A stretch of 64,000 bases of DNA from Rickettsia endosymbiont of Gonocerus acuteangulatus (GTDB lineage Bacteria > Pseudomonadota > Alphaproteobacteria > Rickettsiales > Rickettsiaceae), in NCBI RefSeq assembly GCF_964026435.1, contig NZ_OZ032147.1, forward strand, positions 1,798,001-1,862,000, given 5' to 3'. Shown piece by piece: positions 27,645 to 37,387 of the stretch. Position numbers and translations under genes: made by a program. The notes under the pieces were generated by a model. That model saw only the letters and a program-made list of their open reading frames with translations, was not told where the DNA came from and searched no databases. Position 1 is the first letter of the stretch; every line of letters begins with the position of its first letter.

Positions 27645-27799
27645 TTGTGTGGATTGGAAATCGTCATTGCGAGCGAATGCAATGAGCGTGGCAATCCAGA
27701 AAAAATAATAAAAAATGCTCTAGGTTAGCATTTTTTACTTCCTTGCTTCGTCAATTATTTCGTAATTTCCTCGCAATGACGAGAAAATGATACACGCAA
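27645..27799. repeat. Intergenic palindromic repeat, second copy of the GTGGCAATCCAG type
   Basis: It shares GAGCGTGGCAATCCAG, AAAAAATAATAAAAAATGCT, TTAGCATTTTTTACT, CTTCGTCAATTA and TTTCCTCGCAATGACG with 25372-25602, in the same order. The outer words TGTGTGGAT and ATACACGC are partly complementary. It ends 35 bases before the ksgA stop. Confidence 0.75.
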
Positions 27800-28335
27800 T
27801 AATGCATACGCAGCAATGACATATGAGCCTTAATTATATCAAACTAGCCAAGGATAAATAATGGTTAGGAGTCAGGTTTTCTGCTCGGCAATTATCGCTT
27901 ATATCTAGCTTAGCTAAAAGTGCAGATATGTTAGGGGCAAGGTTTTTTAGTGATGATTTAATCATTTTTCGGCGTCCTGCAAAAGCCATTCTAGTTATCA
28001 ATTCAACTCTACTTATTAAATCGCTATTTGGTATATTTTCTAAAGGAGTCAATTTAACTATCGCTGAATATACTTTAGGAGGCGGGTAGAAAGCTGCAGG
28101 TGCTACATCAAAGCATTTTTCTACTGTTGCAATTAAGCTACATATTACCGATAACCTACCATATGCTTTGGTCGAGGGTTTAGCACAAATCCGCTCTACT
28201 ACTTCTTTTTGTAACATCAATGTCATGCTAGTAATAAGGCTTGCTTCTTTTAACCATCTGATTACTAGTTCAGTTCCTATATGATATGGTAGATTAGAAA
28301 TGATAGTGAGTTTACCAAGGTTTAAATCATTTAAA

Positions 28336-28860
28336 TCTCTTTTGGGTATATTCCCCGCCGCTTGCGGCGTAATATGGCGGAATGAGCAAATATATACATA
28401 AAAGTCATAATGTTACGGTACTGCTGTATCACATGGTATTTCCAGCAAAATATCGCCGAGCAGTGTTTGACGTATCAGTTGATCAAGTATTACGAGAAAT
28501 ATGTTTAGAGATAGAAAAGAGATATCAAATAAAATTTTTAGAAATAGGGGTTGATGAAGATCATGTCCATTTTTTGGTACAATCTGTACCAACCTATAGC
28601 GTAACAAAAATAGTAACAACAATTAAAAGTGTTACAGCTCGTCAAATATTTAGACAGTGTCCACAGGTAAAGAAACAATTATGGGGTGGAGAATTTTGGA
28701 CTGATGGATATTTTATGAGTACGGTAGGTAAGCATGGAAATGAGAATATGATAGGAAAATACGTAAAAAACCAAGGCAAGGAATATCAGAAACTGCATGA
28801 GGATCATCAGCTAGCTTTCTTCTAAAATACCCCGCTGCTTGCGGCGGGGATTACTTTTAT
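28336..28860 (+). mobile_element. IS200-type element, copy 4, inside ksgA
   Basis: 525 bp inserted right after CATTTAAA, opposite to ksgA. Both subterminal hairpins are present, so it should still be mobile and excision could repair the gene. Confidence 0.94.
28382..28825 (+). CDS. tnpA: IS200 Y1-transposase TnpA
   Basis: 147 residues. The only change from the consensus is FMSTVGKH (Thr to Met). HUH and tyrosine regions are intact. Confidence 0.92.
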   Translation: MSKYIHKSHNVTVLLYHMVFPAKYRRAVFDVSVDQVLREICLEIEKRYQIKFLEIGVDEDHVHFLVQSVPTYSVTKIVTTIKSVTARQIFRQCPQVKKQLWGGEFWTDGYFMSTVGKHGNENMIGKYVKNQGKEYQKLHEDHQLAFF

Positions 28861-29167
28861 TTGAGTTTAAGAGCATCCTGTTTAATGATATTTAGATTAG
28901 GGTGATGTTCTTTAATCTCGTTAAGTAATGGGATGCATCTTTCATCTCTTTCAATAACTGTTAAAAGTTTTGGATTTTTATGTAATATTGACCTAGTAAG
29001 CCCGCCTGTGCCTGGTCCTATTTCTAGAACGTTACTATTTTCTTCAAGTCCACTAGCTCGCACGATCTTATCGCATAAGCTACTATCAAAAATGAAGTTC
29101 TGCCCATGCTTTTTGAGAGGATGGATTTGATGACTTGCTGCATGTTTAGCAATTGATGGAAGCATAT

Positions 29168-29298
29168 ATATACTCGTTTTATTTGAAAAATTGGCTACGT
29201 TGTCCTATAAGTACTGTGGTGCTCACGTATTAAGTAACTGCTGCCGCTCCTCGTCTTATGGACCGATTACTCTTTTCCAAATAAAACTTCGTCTATCC
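29168..29298. repeat. Rickettsia palindromic-type repeat, copy 1 of 4
   Basis: It starts TACTCGTTTTATTTGAAAAA and ends with the imperfect inverse TTTTCCAAATAAAACTTCGT, so the whole can fold into one long hairpin. It fills the gap between ksgA and xthA. Other copies are at 35468, 36504 and 38739. Confidence 0.75.
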
Positions 29299-29356
29299 AA
29301 CTCTTCATTTATTAGTAGTATATTTGATATTTTTTTAATTGGAACTAGTTAGCAAG

Positions 29357-30145
29357 TCATGAGGTGACAATAAAATTAGCAATTACCGGTATATGATCGG
29401 AGGGTTTTTCCTTGGTTCTTAAATTATAATACATATAGCAATTTTCCAGATAGTCAATGCTATTATTGCTACCAAGGATCATATCTATTCTCATACCTTT
29501 ATTTTGTTCGAAACATCCAGCTCTATAGTCCCACCATGAAAATTCTTGTTTTTTTGGATGCAAGAACCTATAACAATCTTCAAATCCAGAATTTAAAATA
29601 GTCCGCATTTTTTTTTGTTCAATTTCCGTGAAGCAGGTAGTATTTGCAAGTGCTGTAGGTGAATATACATCAATATCAAAAGGTGCAATATTAAAATCAC
29701 CACCTATAATGGTTTTTTCATCAAAAGATTTTTTGCTTGATAGATAATTAAGAAAACTATCATAGAAAGCTAGTTTTGTCGTAAATTTATCGCTACCCAC
29801 CATTGAACCATTAGGAGCATACAAAGAAATTATATTACAAAATCCGATAGGTAGTGATATTCTTGCTTCTATGAATCTTGCTTGATTAGAACAGTGATTA
29901 TTTGGAAAATCTTTAACTATTTCATCAGCAGTAAATTTTGAAAGAATGGCAACACCATTATATGATTTCTGTCCATGAACATAAAAATTATAAGGTAGAT
30001 CAGATAACTCCTCGAAAGGAAATTTATCACTTTCGCATTTTAATTCTTGTAGTAATAAAATATCTGGATTTTCGTTTGCTAAAAAATCACGCAATATATT
30101 AATTCGCATTTTTATGGAATTAATATTCCAAGTAGCAATCTTCAT
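29357..30145 (-). CDS. xthA: Exodeoxyribonuclease III (AP endonuclease family)
   Basis: 262 residues with the full set of exonuclease III motifs: MKIATWNINSIKMR (Asn7), LLQELKCE (Glu34, metal), GGDFNIAP, WWDYRAG, and the terminal SDHIPVIA with the catalytic His. It acts in base-excision repair, nicking at abasic sites and trimming 3' ends. Full length; stands alone. Confidence 0.92.
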   Translation of the reverse strand: MKIATWNINSIKMRINILRDFLANENPDILLLQELKCESDKFPFEELSDLPYNFYVHGQKSYNGVAILSKFTADEIVKDFPNNHCSNQARFIEARISLPIGFCNIISLYAPNGSMVGSDKFTTKLAFYDSFLNYLSSKKSFDEKTIIGGDFNIAPFDIDVYSPTALANTTCFTEIEQKKMRTILNSGFEDCYRFLHPKKQEFSWWDYRAGCFEQNKGMRIDMILGSNNSIDYLENCYMYYNLRTKEKPSDHIPVIANFIVTS

Positions 30146-30204
30146 TAAACCTCTCGAGCAAAACCTAGTTTTCTTTATAAAATAAGTTATGTAAGAAGTC
30201 TATT

Positions 30205-31784
30205 TTATTTTTCTGTGTCACTTTCTGGTTCGTTAGTTATTACTTCCTTATTGCTGAATCTCCACTCACGGAAACCAAAATGATAAAGTAGAAGATGGGT
30301 AATAAATGCACTGACAATTATTATGATCATAAAATATTTTATCGTATCGTAATTTGGATTAGCACCATACATATCTAACAATATACTAAAGACTAAAGCC
30401 CATATTAGCGTTATTTCAATACTAAGACCTTTTGGTACTCTTTTTACAGAATTTTCTCCAAGAATAAAATCTCTGATTATAATTCCGCCGTTAGAAGTAA
30501 GAAATGCAAATAGTGGACCCTCAAAATTTAGAGGTTCAATCTTCTGAATAATAACCATTGCAACACCGATGATTATAAAAGCTGCTTGTCCGAATGCATC
30601 ACAAACTGCGATTGTATTGTTTAAAGAATTTTCTAAATAACTATCTTCAGTAATTTGTTATAATAACTAAATAGTTTGACAGCGATAAAACCAAGTAGCA
30701 CCACTGTAAATATATAATAAAAATAAGATGGGGTAAAATATAGATTTAAATGCCCTGTATCGTGATTTATTATTAAATCAAGCATTATACAGCTGCTAAC
30801 AGATGGCAATATTGCCAATAAAAATGTACCGAATAAGGTACTATTATTTTTTATACCTAAAATAATTCCAGAAAAGGCAAAAGCAATGCTGCCAAGTAAT
30901 CCTATTATATGACACCAGTGTGAGTCGATAGATTTCGGCAGTAAAATATGATAAATGTAAGTTTTAACAATTTTTTTATATTCGCTACTTGTAAGAAAAT
31001 CATCTATAGCAAAATTAAATTGTTCAACTACATTTAAAGATACGGTTTTTTTACTGAACATTAAATGTAACGGGGTTTTAATATTTATAAGGAACTTCTA
31101 CTATTTTTCTATCTGTAGGTTTGTTTAAAATATTAACTGAACCGACTATTTTATCACTGATAAAACCATCAATCTCTTTTTTTAACATCCCATTTATTAA
31201 TTCTACATTATTTTGATATATTTTAATTATATCTTGATTTTTATTGTCAAATAAAAAGTTTGTAAATTTTTGCTCCCCGTATATCGTACCTTTTACTATT
31301 CCAAGCTGAAGATTAAATAAGCGTATTTGTGCCATTAATTCATCACTATTTTGAAAACTTAGTTTTTTAGCTAATTGTTCGATAATAAATAAAGAGAATT
31401 CTTCCATGCGATATGGCTTTGAAAAATAAGCGTAATTATTTTTCTCATTAGTATAAGTAGCCCCTGCCGTCATGTCAGCATTACCACTTTGAATATCTAA
31501 TTGATCTTGATACCAATTATCTTGGTGATATTCGATATTAATATCTATTTTTGCAGCAAGAGCATTAATTAATTCAATATCTATACCAGAAATATTAGCA
31601 CTACCGTTTGAAGTAACCATCCAGTATTGGTAAGGCTCATTTATATACCATGCAGTTGTTAAAGTTTTTTTATCAGGTAAGTTCTCGCATTCTAAAGCTG
31701 CTTCTTGTTTAGGTATTGAATTGCTTAAGGAATAAAAACTTTTTTAAATAATTAATATAAAAATAAAAAGTTTGAAAATTTTCA
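30205..31784 (-). pseudogene. Decayed fusion: extracellular solute-binding domain + TRIC-type (UPF0126) channel
   Basis: From ATG 31782-31784 the reading is MKIFKLFIFILII, a TAA (or slip) inside the signal peptide, then SLSNSIPKQEAALECENLPDKK and a type-3 solute-binding domain (SGIDIELINALAAKIDINIEY, SGNADMTAGATYTNEKN). A frameshift near 31078 leads to SKKTVSLNVVEQFNFAIDDFL. A membrane part follows with HIIGLLGSIAFAFSGIILGIK, first half of a TRIC repeat. Another frameshift near 30650 precedes AVCDAFGQAAFIIIGVAMVI.. and SNGGIIIRDFILGE, the second half. At least three lesions break what was one gene of about 525 codons. In the TRIC family, a three-helix repeat forms a K+ channel; coupling to a binding domain is unusual. 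Confidence 0.75.
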
Positions 31785-31809
31785 TTTCTTCACACACCTT
31801 AAAATAAAA

Positions 31810-33138
31810 TTAATCACGAACTGCTTTAATATTCCCATCAAAAAATTGTATATTTAAAACTTTTTCAGTAGTAGTTTTAGAAGATACAAAATTACCTGAT
31901 TCCCCTTTAACTATAGCAAAGCCACGTTTTAGTACATTATGATAGTCTAAGCTTAATAGTAACAGACTATTTAATTCTAATTTATACTCAAAATTTTTCA
32001 AAGTATTATTTGCCGATTTTATGATATAAGCGGCTTTATGTGTTAATTCGAGTGTCTTATAAGTAATGATTTTATGAGGATGGATTCTTTCTTTTGAAAA
32101 TGATTTAAGCTTTGTTTCTTTTAGACTAATTAGGCATGGTAAGGAGTCTAGTAGGTTAAAGCCTGTTTCATCGAGTAATTGTTGTTTATGATTCATATAA
32201 TGAGCAAGATACCTATTTATTTTATCATAATTTGTAATAGCTTGTTCATGATTTTTAACTAGCTGCTTTGTATTAGTTACTAATACTTTTTCATAAGATT
32301 GCAGAGTACTATTTAAAATAGACCGCACAGGTACAGCAAATTCAGCGGCAGCAGTTGGGGTAGGTGCTCTTTTATCGGCTGCTAAATCTATCAAAGTATA
32401 ATCCACTTCATGACCTACAGCTGAGATAATAGGGATTTTGGAGTTGTAAGTAGCACGCACTAGTACTTCGTCATTAAATGACCAGAGATCTTCGATAGAA
32501 CCACCGCCTCTTGCAACTATTATAACATCCGGCTTATTTACTTCTTCTAGCTTGTTAAAACCATCTATAGCTTCAGCAATCTCATTACCAGAATTCTCGC
32601 CTTGTACACTAACAGGCCATATTATTATATGAGTTGGAAAACGTTCACGTATTCGATGAATGATATCTTGTATAACAGCACCAGTTATTGAAGTTATAAC
32701 GCCTATTTTACTAGGTAAAAATGATATAGGTTTACGTATTTTGTTAAATAATCCCTCTTTTTCTAAACGTGCTTTACGTTCGTTTAGAATTTGTATCATA
32801 GCTCCGAGTCCTGCGGGCTGTAAATTCTCGACTGATAGCTGATAACGTGAATTGCCGGCATAACTCGAAAGCTTGCCGCTAATTACTACTTCCATCCCGT
32901 CATTTAACGGAAACTTGATTTTAGCAAGAATAGGACGCCAGCAAGTACAAGCTAAAATTGCAGTGTTTTCTTTTAAGTTAAAATAAGCATGTCCTGAACT
33001 AGCTATTTTTAAGCCAGAAATCTCGCCTTTTACTTTAATATAACCAAAATTATTTTCTAATAATTCTTTAATTTTGTTAGAAAGCTCACTAACGGAAAAT
33101 TCTTTAGTAGTTTGACTGGAAGTAAAATTATCTAACAT
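31810..33138 (-). CDS. xseA: Exodeoxyribonuclease VII large subunit
   Basis: 442 residues from the Met at 33136-33138 ([21 protein letters not shown]). The open frame extends 39 codons further up (33255), but that part ([20 protein letters not shown]..) is repeat-derived and not typical, so the inner start is preferred. The N-terminal OB fold ([26 protein letters not shown]) is followed by the catalytic domain with [42 protein letters not shown] and [28 protein letters not shown]. The C-terminal coiled coil binds XseB. Full length, intact. Confidence 0.92.
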   Translation of the reverse strand: MLDNFTSSQTTKEFSVSELSNKIKELLENNFGYIKVKGEISGLKIASSGHAYFNLKENTAILACTCWRPILAKIKFPLNDGMEVVISGKLSSYAGNSRYQLSVENLQPAGLGAMIQILNERKARLEKEGLFNKIRKPISFLPSKIGVITSITGAVIQDIIHRIRERFPTHIIIWPVSVQGENSGNEIAEAIDGFNKLEEVNKPDVIIVARGGGSIEDLWSFNDEVLVRATYNSKIPIISAVGHEVDYTLIDLAADKRAPTPTAAAEFAVPVRSILNSTLQSYEKVLVTNTKQLVKNHEQAITNYDKINRYLAHYMNHKQQLLDETGFNLLDSLPCLISLKETKLKSFSKERIHPHKIITYKTLELTHKAAYIIKSANNTLKNFEYKLELNSLLLLSLDYHNVLKRGFAIVKGESGNFVSSKTTTEKVLNIQFFDGNIKAVRD

Positions 33139-33267
33139 TGGGATATTTTTTGTTTTTTTTATCACGTGGTCAAGCCAGTGTTGTCGCATGGCTCGAAAAG
33201 CGTGTTCGGTGTCATCCCAATAGAATAACCCTCCAATAATCAAAAGAGCAAGCAAAATTTTTATTAT

Positions 33268-33296
33268 TTGCTATATTAATAATAGCTTGCTATTAT
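33268..33296 (+). promoter_or_regulatory. Candidate promoter of lptD
   Basis: TTGCTA (33268-33273), a 17-base spacer and TATTAT (33291-33296), 32 bases before the lptD ATG, in the gap to the divergent xseA. Two matches to consensus hexamers in AT-rich DNA, so only moderate confidence. Confidence 0.4.
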
Positions 33297-33328
33297 TTCC
33301 TACTATTTAAATATTTGGTTAATGATAA

Positions 33329-35467
33329 ATGCTACGGGTAATATTTCTATTTATTATCGTAATATCTCCTTTGTTTAGTTTTGCAAATAGCTTGACAAAA
33401 AGCAACGGCGTTAAAATTAATAATTTAATTGCTGATTTTGTAGAATATAATGAAAATAAGGGATTAATATATGCTAAAGGTAATCTAAAAATTCTTACAG
33501 ATGAGCATTTGCTAACAGCAGATAATTTACTTTATGACGTAAATAATGATATTTTGTGGGTAGAAGGTAATGTAAGAGTTAAAGATAAAGACAATAGAAT
33601 TACATTAGGTGATAAGGCAATCTTAAAAAATGAATTTAAACAAGGTGTAGTGTCTAAATTTATTATGCTTTTCAATAACAATAGCCTTTTAGTTGCTAAG
33701 CTCGCTGAAAGAATAGATGAAAATAATATACGGCTTCATTATGCTAAGTTTACTCCCTGCGAAGTTACTTGTAGTGGAAATCCCCTCTGGCAAATTTCTG
33801 CTAAAAATACTGATATTCATTCTGCAGAGCATAAAATAGTTTATAAAAATGTATTTTTCGAGGTATATGGTATACCAGTTTTTTACTTACCATATTTTTT
33901 TCATCCAACTCCGTCAGCTCCTGCTTCCTCAGGGCTACTAGTGCCAGATGTGAAGAATGGAAGATTTGGAGTGCCTCTATATTTACGGGCAAAGCCTAAT
34001 ATGGATTTTACATTAACTCCAAGAGTTTTTAATAAAGATCCAATTTTTGAGCTAGAAGGGCGTTATAGACCAAATAATACCGATAATATAAGTTTTGATG
34101 GTAGCTATGGTAGACTGCCTTATCTTCTAGAAAAAAATGGAGACAAAATAAAGGATAAAAAAATCTCTTCCTATCATTATATTGTAAATGGTAATTTTTG
34201 TAGTAGTGATCAAGTTTATAATTATGGTTTTAAAGCAGAGCGTACTTCCGATAAAGCTTATTTAAAAAATTATTATAATAACTATGCTTCATACCTAACT
34301 TCTAGGGTATTTTTAAATAAGATTCACAAGGCGGATTATTTTCAGATAGAAGCTTTAACTTCCCAAGGGTTAGGTAGTAATGATAGCAGATCTAACTATC
34401 CACTAGTATTACCAAAAATCACTACAAAAAATGTAATAAGTTTAAATGATGACGAAAGTAGGCATATCGTTATCGAAAATAACACTTTAATGTATAAAGA
34501 AAGGATAGGAAAGCAGCTTACTAGAACCTCTTTACAATTATCCTATATTCATAATCTTATAACTTCTTCGGGACAAATTTTTGAGTTTGTTGCTCGGGAT
34601 AGAGGAGATTTTTATATAGCAAAACAGGCTTATTTTGAGAGAACAAGAGCAGCTAAGACGCTTCAACGTAATATACCGGAATTTCAAACTTTATGGCGTT
34701 ATCCATTCGTAGGTGCTATAACAAAAACAATAAATGTACTTATTGAGCCGATAGTTTCTTTTACTATAGGGCGTAAATTAACCAGTAAAGATATGAAGTT
34801 TGTTATAATTGACCCTATGAAATATGAGCTATCAGGAAGAAATCTTTTCTTATCCAATCGTTATAGCGGTATTGATTGCCATGATTTCGGTAATAGATTA
34901 AATTATGGTTTAAACGCTAGTTTTGCTAAAGAACAAAATTATTTAAGATTGTTTTTAGGTCAGTCTCTTAATACTAGATATAGTGTATATCAGAAAGCAA
35001 GTGATACTGAAAATGTTGGTAAAATTTCAGGAAATATTTATGATAATTTAGAATTATTTTATGATTTTCGAAAAAATAGATATTTTAAGCCTATACGTGA
35101 TGAGGTAGGAGCTAATTTATATTATGGTAGAATAAGTTTAACCGGGAGTCTTATTCAGCTTACAAATCTTAAAAAGTATTATAGAGCAGAAGAGATGCAG
35201 CTTTCAAATAATCGAGCAAGACAATTTTATGGAAATGTTAATTACCAATTGACAGATAATTGGTCTGTTGGAATTGGTGGACGTATTGATCTTTCAAAAG
35301 GTTCAGCAGATTTACTAACTAGAACTATTAGAGTGACATATGCTAAAGATTGTGTTAGAATCGCAACTAAGATTTATTCTGATTATTTATCCGATGAAAG
35401 TAGAGGAATTAAAAAAACTAAATCTTCGTTTACTATTTCTGTTGGTTTAAGAGTCCTGAATATGTAG
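33329..35467 (+). CDS. lptD: LPS-assembly outer-membrane protein LptD
   Basis: 712 residues. Signal peptide MLRVIFLFIIVISPLFSFANS; N-terminal LptA-like beta-jellyroll (ADFVEYNENKGLIYAKGNLKILTDEHLLTADNLLYD; WVEGNVRVKDKDN); a conserved GIPVFYLPYFFHPTPSAPASSGLLVPDV linker motif; then a C-terminal beta-barrel ending IRVTYAKDCVRIATKIYSDYLSDES..SFTISVGLRVL. It places lipopolysaccharide in the outer leaflet with LptE. Cysteines at about residues 147, 151 and 287 may form disulfides. The SurA-like gene downstream encodes a chaperone that in other bacteria folds LptD. Confidence 0.92.
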   Translation: MLRVIFLFIIVISPLFSFANSLTKSNGVKINNLIADFVEYNENKGLIYAKGNLKILTDEHLLTADNLLYDVNNDILWVEGNVRVKDKDNRITLGDKAILKNEFKQGVVSKFIMLFNNNSLLVAKLAERIDENNIRLHYAKFTPCEVTCSGNPLWQISAKNTDIHSAEHKIVYKNVFFEVYGIPVFYLPYFFHPTPSAPASSGLLVPDVKNGRFGVPLYLRAKPNMDFTLTPRVFNKDPIFELEGRYRPNNTDNISFDGSYGRLPYLLEKNGDKIKDKKISSYHYIVNGNFCSSDQVYNYGFKAERTSDKAYLKNYYNNYASYLTSRVFLNKIHKADYFQIEALTSQGLGSNDSRSNYPLVLPKITTKNVISLNDDESRHIVIENNTLMYKERIGKQLTRTSLQLSYIHNLITSSGQIFEFVARDRGDFYIAKQAYFERTRAAKTLQRNIPEFQTLWRYPFVGAITKTINVLIEPIVSFTIGRKLTSKDMKFVIIDPMKYELSGRNLFLSNRYSGIDCHDFGNRLNYGLNASFAKEQNYLRLFLGQSLNTRYSVYQKASDTENVGKISGNIYDNLELFYDFRKNRYFKPIRDEVGANLYYGRISLTGSLIQLTNLKKYYRAEEMQLSNNRARQFYGNVNYQLTDNWSVGIGGRIDLSKGSADLLTRTIRVTYAKDCVRIATKIYSDYLSDESRGIKKTKSSFTISVGLRVLNM

Positions 35468-35592
35468 TATACTCGTTTTATTTGAAAAATTAGCGACAAA
35501 GTCTTTTGCTGATAATCCTCACGTACTATATGTACGCTCCGGTTATCAGCTTCAAGACGCCTTGCTCTTTTCCAAATAAAACTTCGTCTACT
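35468..35592. repeat. Rickettsia palindromic-type repeat, copy 2 of 4
   Basis: It starts TATACTCGTTTTATTTGAAAA immediately after the lptD stop and ends CCAAATAAAACTTCGTCTA. Both ends match copy 1, while the core is different and has its own inverted words (GATAATCCTCACG / GGTTATCAGCTTC). Confidence 0.75.
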
Positions 35593-35620
35593 AAATTGTA
35601 TTAATATTACAGAGTTAAAT

Positions 35621-36514
35621 ATGAAAAAATTATTACTAATAATTACTGTTTTTTTTATTTCTAATATAGCATGTGCTGAAACATCAAACATAGTGGCACT
35701 TGTAAATAATGAACCGATTACTCTTAATGAGTTTCGTGCCAGAAAAAAAATGATTATGACACTAAATAATATTGAAGAGGTAACACCCGCTCAGGATAAG
35801 CAGTTAAGTTATATAGCTGTAAAAAGTTTAATAGATGAATCTTTGCTCTTCCAATATTATGGCGATAGAGAAATTCCACAAAAAGAAATAGATAAGGCTA
35901 TTGAATCTATTGAAAATCTTAGCAAAATGCCTCGCGGCTTTTTATTTGAATATTTGAAAAGTAGATCAGTTAGTATAGATAGCTTTATTTCACAAGTTAA
36001 AAGTGAAGTGATTAAAATGAATATTTTATCAGGGTTATCAAGGTCAGTTGAAGTGAGTAATAAAGAAATAGATACGATAATTATATCAAGTGACCAAAAA
36101 GATGTAGAAATTTCAATGCAAGTTTTTACCTCTAAAAATAATGATAGTAAAGCTTTTGCACAAATGAATAGCTTAAAAGATAAACTAAAAAGTTGTAGTA
36201 CAGTTAATAAATCTCTTTATAATAATTTTGCAACTATGACGGAAGCTACTGATAAGTTAAGTAATATAGAAGGAACAAAACAAACTATAATAAAAGATTT
36301 AGAACCTAATAAAGTCAGTAATATTTTTGAAAAAGACGGTAAATTTGAAATGATATTAATATGCTCTAGGAAAATCTTAAATATTAGCGAAGATGAAAAT
36401 AATTATGTGGTAAATTTTCTAACAAATAAAAAGATTTCTCGAAAAGCTCAGAAGTTTTTCGAAGATATGCATAAGAAAGCGTATATAAAAATAATGTTAC
36501 CATCTACTCGATGA
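35621..36514 (+). CDS. SurA-type periplasmic chaperone (N-terminal SurA domain)
   Basis: 297 residues with signal peptide MKKLLLIITVFFISNIACA. The mature start ETSNIVALVNNEPITLNEFRARKKM is the SurA N-domain signature (I-A-V-V-N-x-x-x-I-T). No clear parvulin active-site segment is seen, so it may act only as a chaperone. Its place directly after lptD fits a role in outer-membrane protein folding. Its last codons and stop (..LPSTR then TGA) fall within a palindromic repeat that begins at about 36504. Confidence 0.8.
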   Translation: MKKLLLIITVFFISNIACAETSNIVALVNNEPITLNEFRARKKMIMTLNNIEEVTPAQDKQLSYIAVKSLIDESLLFQYYGDREIPQKEIDKAIESIENLSKMPRGFLFEYLKSRSVSIDSFISQVKSEVIKMNILSGLSRSVEVSNKEIDTIIISSDQKDVEISMQVFTSKNNDSKAFAQMNSLKDKLKSCSTVNKSLYNNFATMTEATDKLSNIEGTKQTIIKDLEPNKVSNIFEKDGKFEMILICSRKILNISEDENNYVVNFLTNKKISRKAQKFFEDMHKKAYIKIMLPSTR

Positions 36515-36626
36515 ACTTCAAAAATTGGCTACGTTATTTTTCGCTTTTAATCCTCACGTGGATTTACTACGCTTCGGTTAAAAGCTTCAAAACGCCTTGC
36601 TCTTTTTGAAGTTGATCTTCGTATAT
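36504..36626. repeat. Rickettsia palindromic-type repeat, copy 3 of 4
   Basis: It starts CTACTCGATGAACTTCAAAA, overlapping the 3' end of the SurA-like gene (Arg-stop), and ends TTTGAAGTTGATCTTCGTATA. The ends are complementary, so the block folds as a hairpin. Confidence 0.75.
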
Positions 36627-36648
36627 TGTATATCTCTAATAAATTAAA

Positions 36649-37173
36649 TCTCTTTTGGGTATATTCCCCGCCGCTTGCGGCGTAATATGGCGGAATGAGC
36701 AAATATATACATAAAAGTCATAATGTTACGGTACTGCTGTATCACATGGTATTTCCAGCAAAATATCGCCGAGCAGTGTTTGACGTATCAGTTGATCAAG
36801 TATTACGAGAAATATGTTTAGAGATAGAAAAGAGATATCAAATAAAATTTTTAGAAATAGGGGTTGATGAAGATCATGTCCATTTTTTGGTACAATCTGT
36901 ACCAACCTATAGCGTAACAAAAATAGTAACAACAATTAAAAGTGTTACAGCTCGTCAAATATTTAGACAGTGTCCACAGGTAAAGAAACAATTATGGGGT
37001 GGAGAATTTTGGACTGATGGATATTTTACGAGTACGGTAGGTAAGCATGGAAATGAGAATATGATAGGAAAATACGTAAAAAACCAAGGCAAGGAATATC
37101 AGAAACTGCATGAGGATCATCAGCTAGCTTTCTTCTAAAATACCCCGCTGCTTGCGGCGGGGATTACTTTTAT
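36649..37173 (+). mobile_element. IS200-type element, copy 5 (intergenic)
   Basis: 525 bp between the SurA-like gene and der, beside ATTAAA. No gene is hit. Both hairpins are present. Confidence 0.93.
36695..37138 (+). CDS. tnpA: IS200 Y1-transposase TnpA
   Basis: 147 residues, consensus sequence, intact. A clear AUG start after the left hairpin (TAATATGGCGGA ATG). Confidence 0.93.
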   Translation: MSKYIHKSHNVTVLLYHMVFPAKYRRAVFDVSVDQVLREICLEIEKRYQIKFLEIGVDEDHVHFLVQSVPTYSVTKIVTTIKSVTARQIFRQCPQVKKQLWGGEFWTDGYFTSTVGKHGNENMIGKYVKNQGKEYQKLHEDHQLAFF

Positions 37174-37387
37174 TTTAAAAAACTTGCTGCTTTTATGTTT
37201 ATTTTTTTGGATTCCCGTCGTTGCTAAGTATGACATAGAATAAAAACTGTCCGGTACTATAGAACAAGTCACGGGGTGACAATAAAAAGCATAGATTTCG
37301 TGGACAAGTCACGGGATGACAGAGTTATGATCTACGCAAGGAATGACTATAGACCATACAGGCAAACTTAATATTACATTTAACATA
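37174..37387 (+). other. Leader region of der with repeat fragments
   Basis: It holds broken pieces of the dispersed repeats (GGATTCCCGTCGTTGCTAAGTATGAC; AAGTCACGGGGTGACAA; AAGTCACGGGATGACAG). The open frame of der reaches into it (from 37343), but those 15 codons (MTIDHTGKLNITFNI) look like leader, not protein. Confidence 0.5.

Larger units (their letters stand above)
27834..29165 (-). pseudogene. ksgA: 16S rRNA dimethyladenosine transferase KsgA, split by IS200 copy 4
   Basis: From ATG 29163-29165 the frame reads [20 protein letters not shown], then [10 protein letters not shown] and the SAM-binding motif [11 protein letters not shown] (residues 47-57). After ALKL (28861) IS200 copy 4 intervenes. 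The frame continues in phase [27 protein letters not shown], including the target-adenine motif NLPY, and ends at 27834. Precise excision gives about 268 residues, normal for KsgA. The enzyme dimethylates A1518 and A1519 of 16S rRNA. As it stands neither half holds both motif I and NLPY, so function is expected to be lost. Confidence 0.92.

Noticed and set aside
29168-29298. tRNA or other structured RNA gene between ksgA and xthA
   Set aside because: No cloverleaf can be formed; the sequence is one of four hairpin repeats with shared ends.
33139-33255. Longer start for xseA with 39 extra residues
   Set aside because: The added part is repeat-like and not typical of the family; the inner Met gives the usual length.
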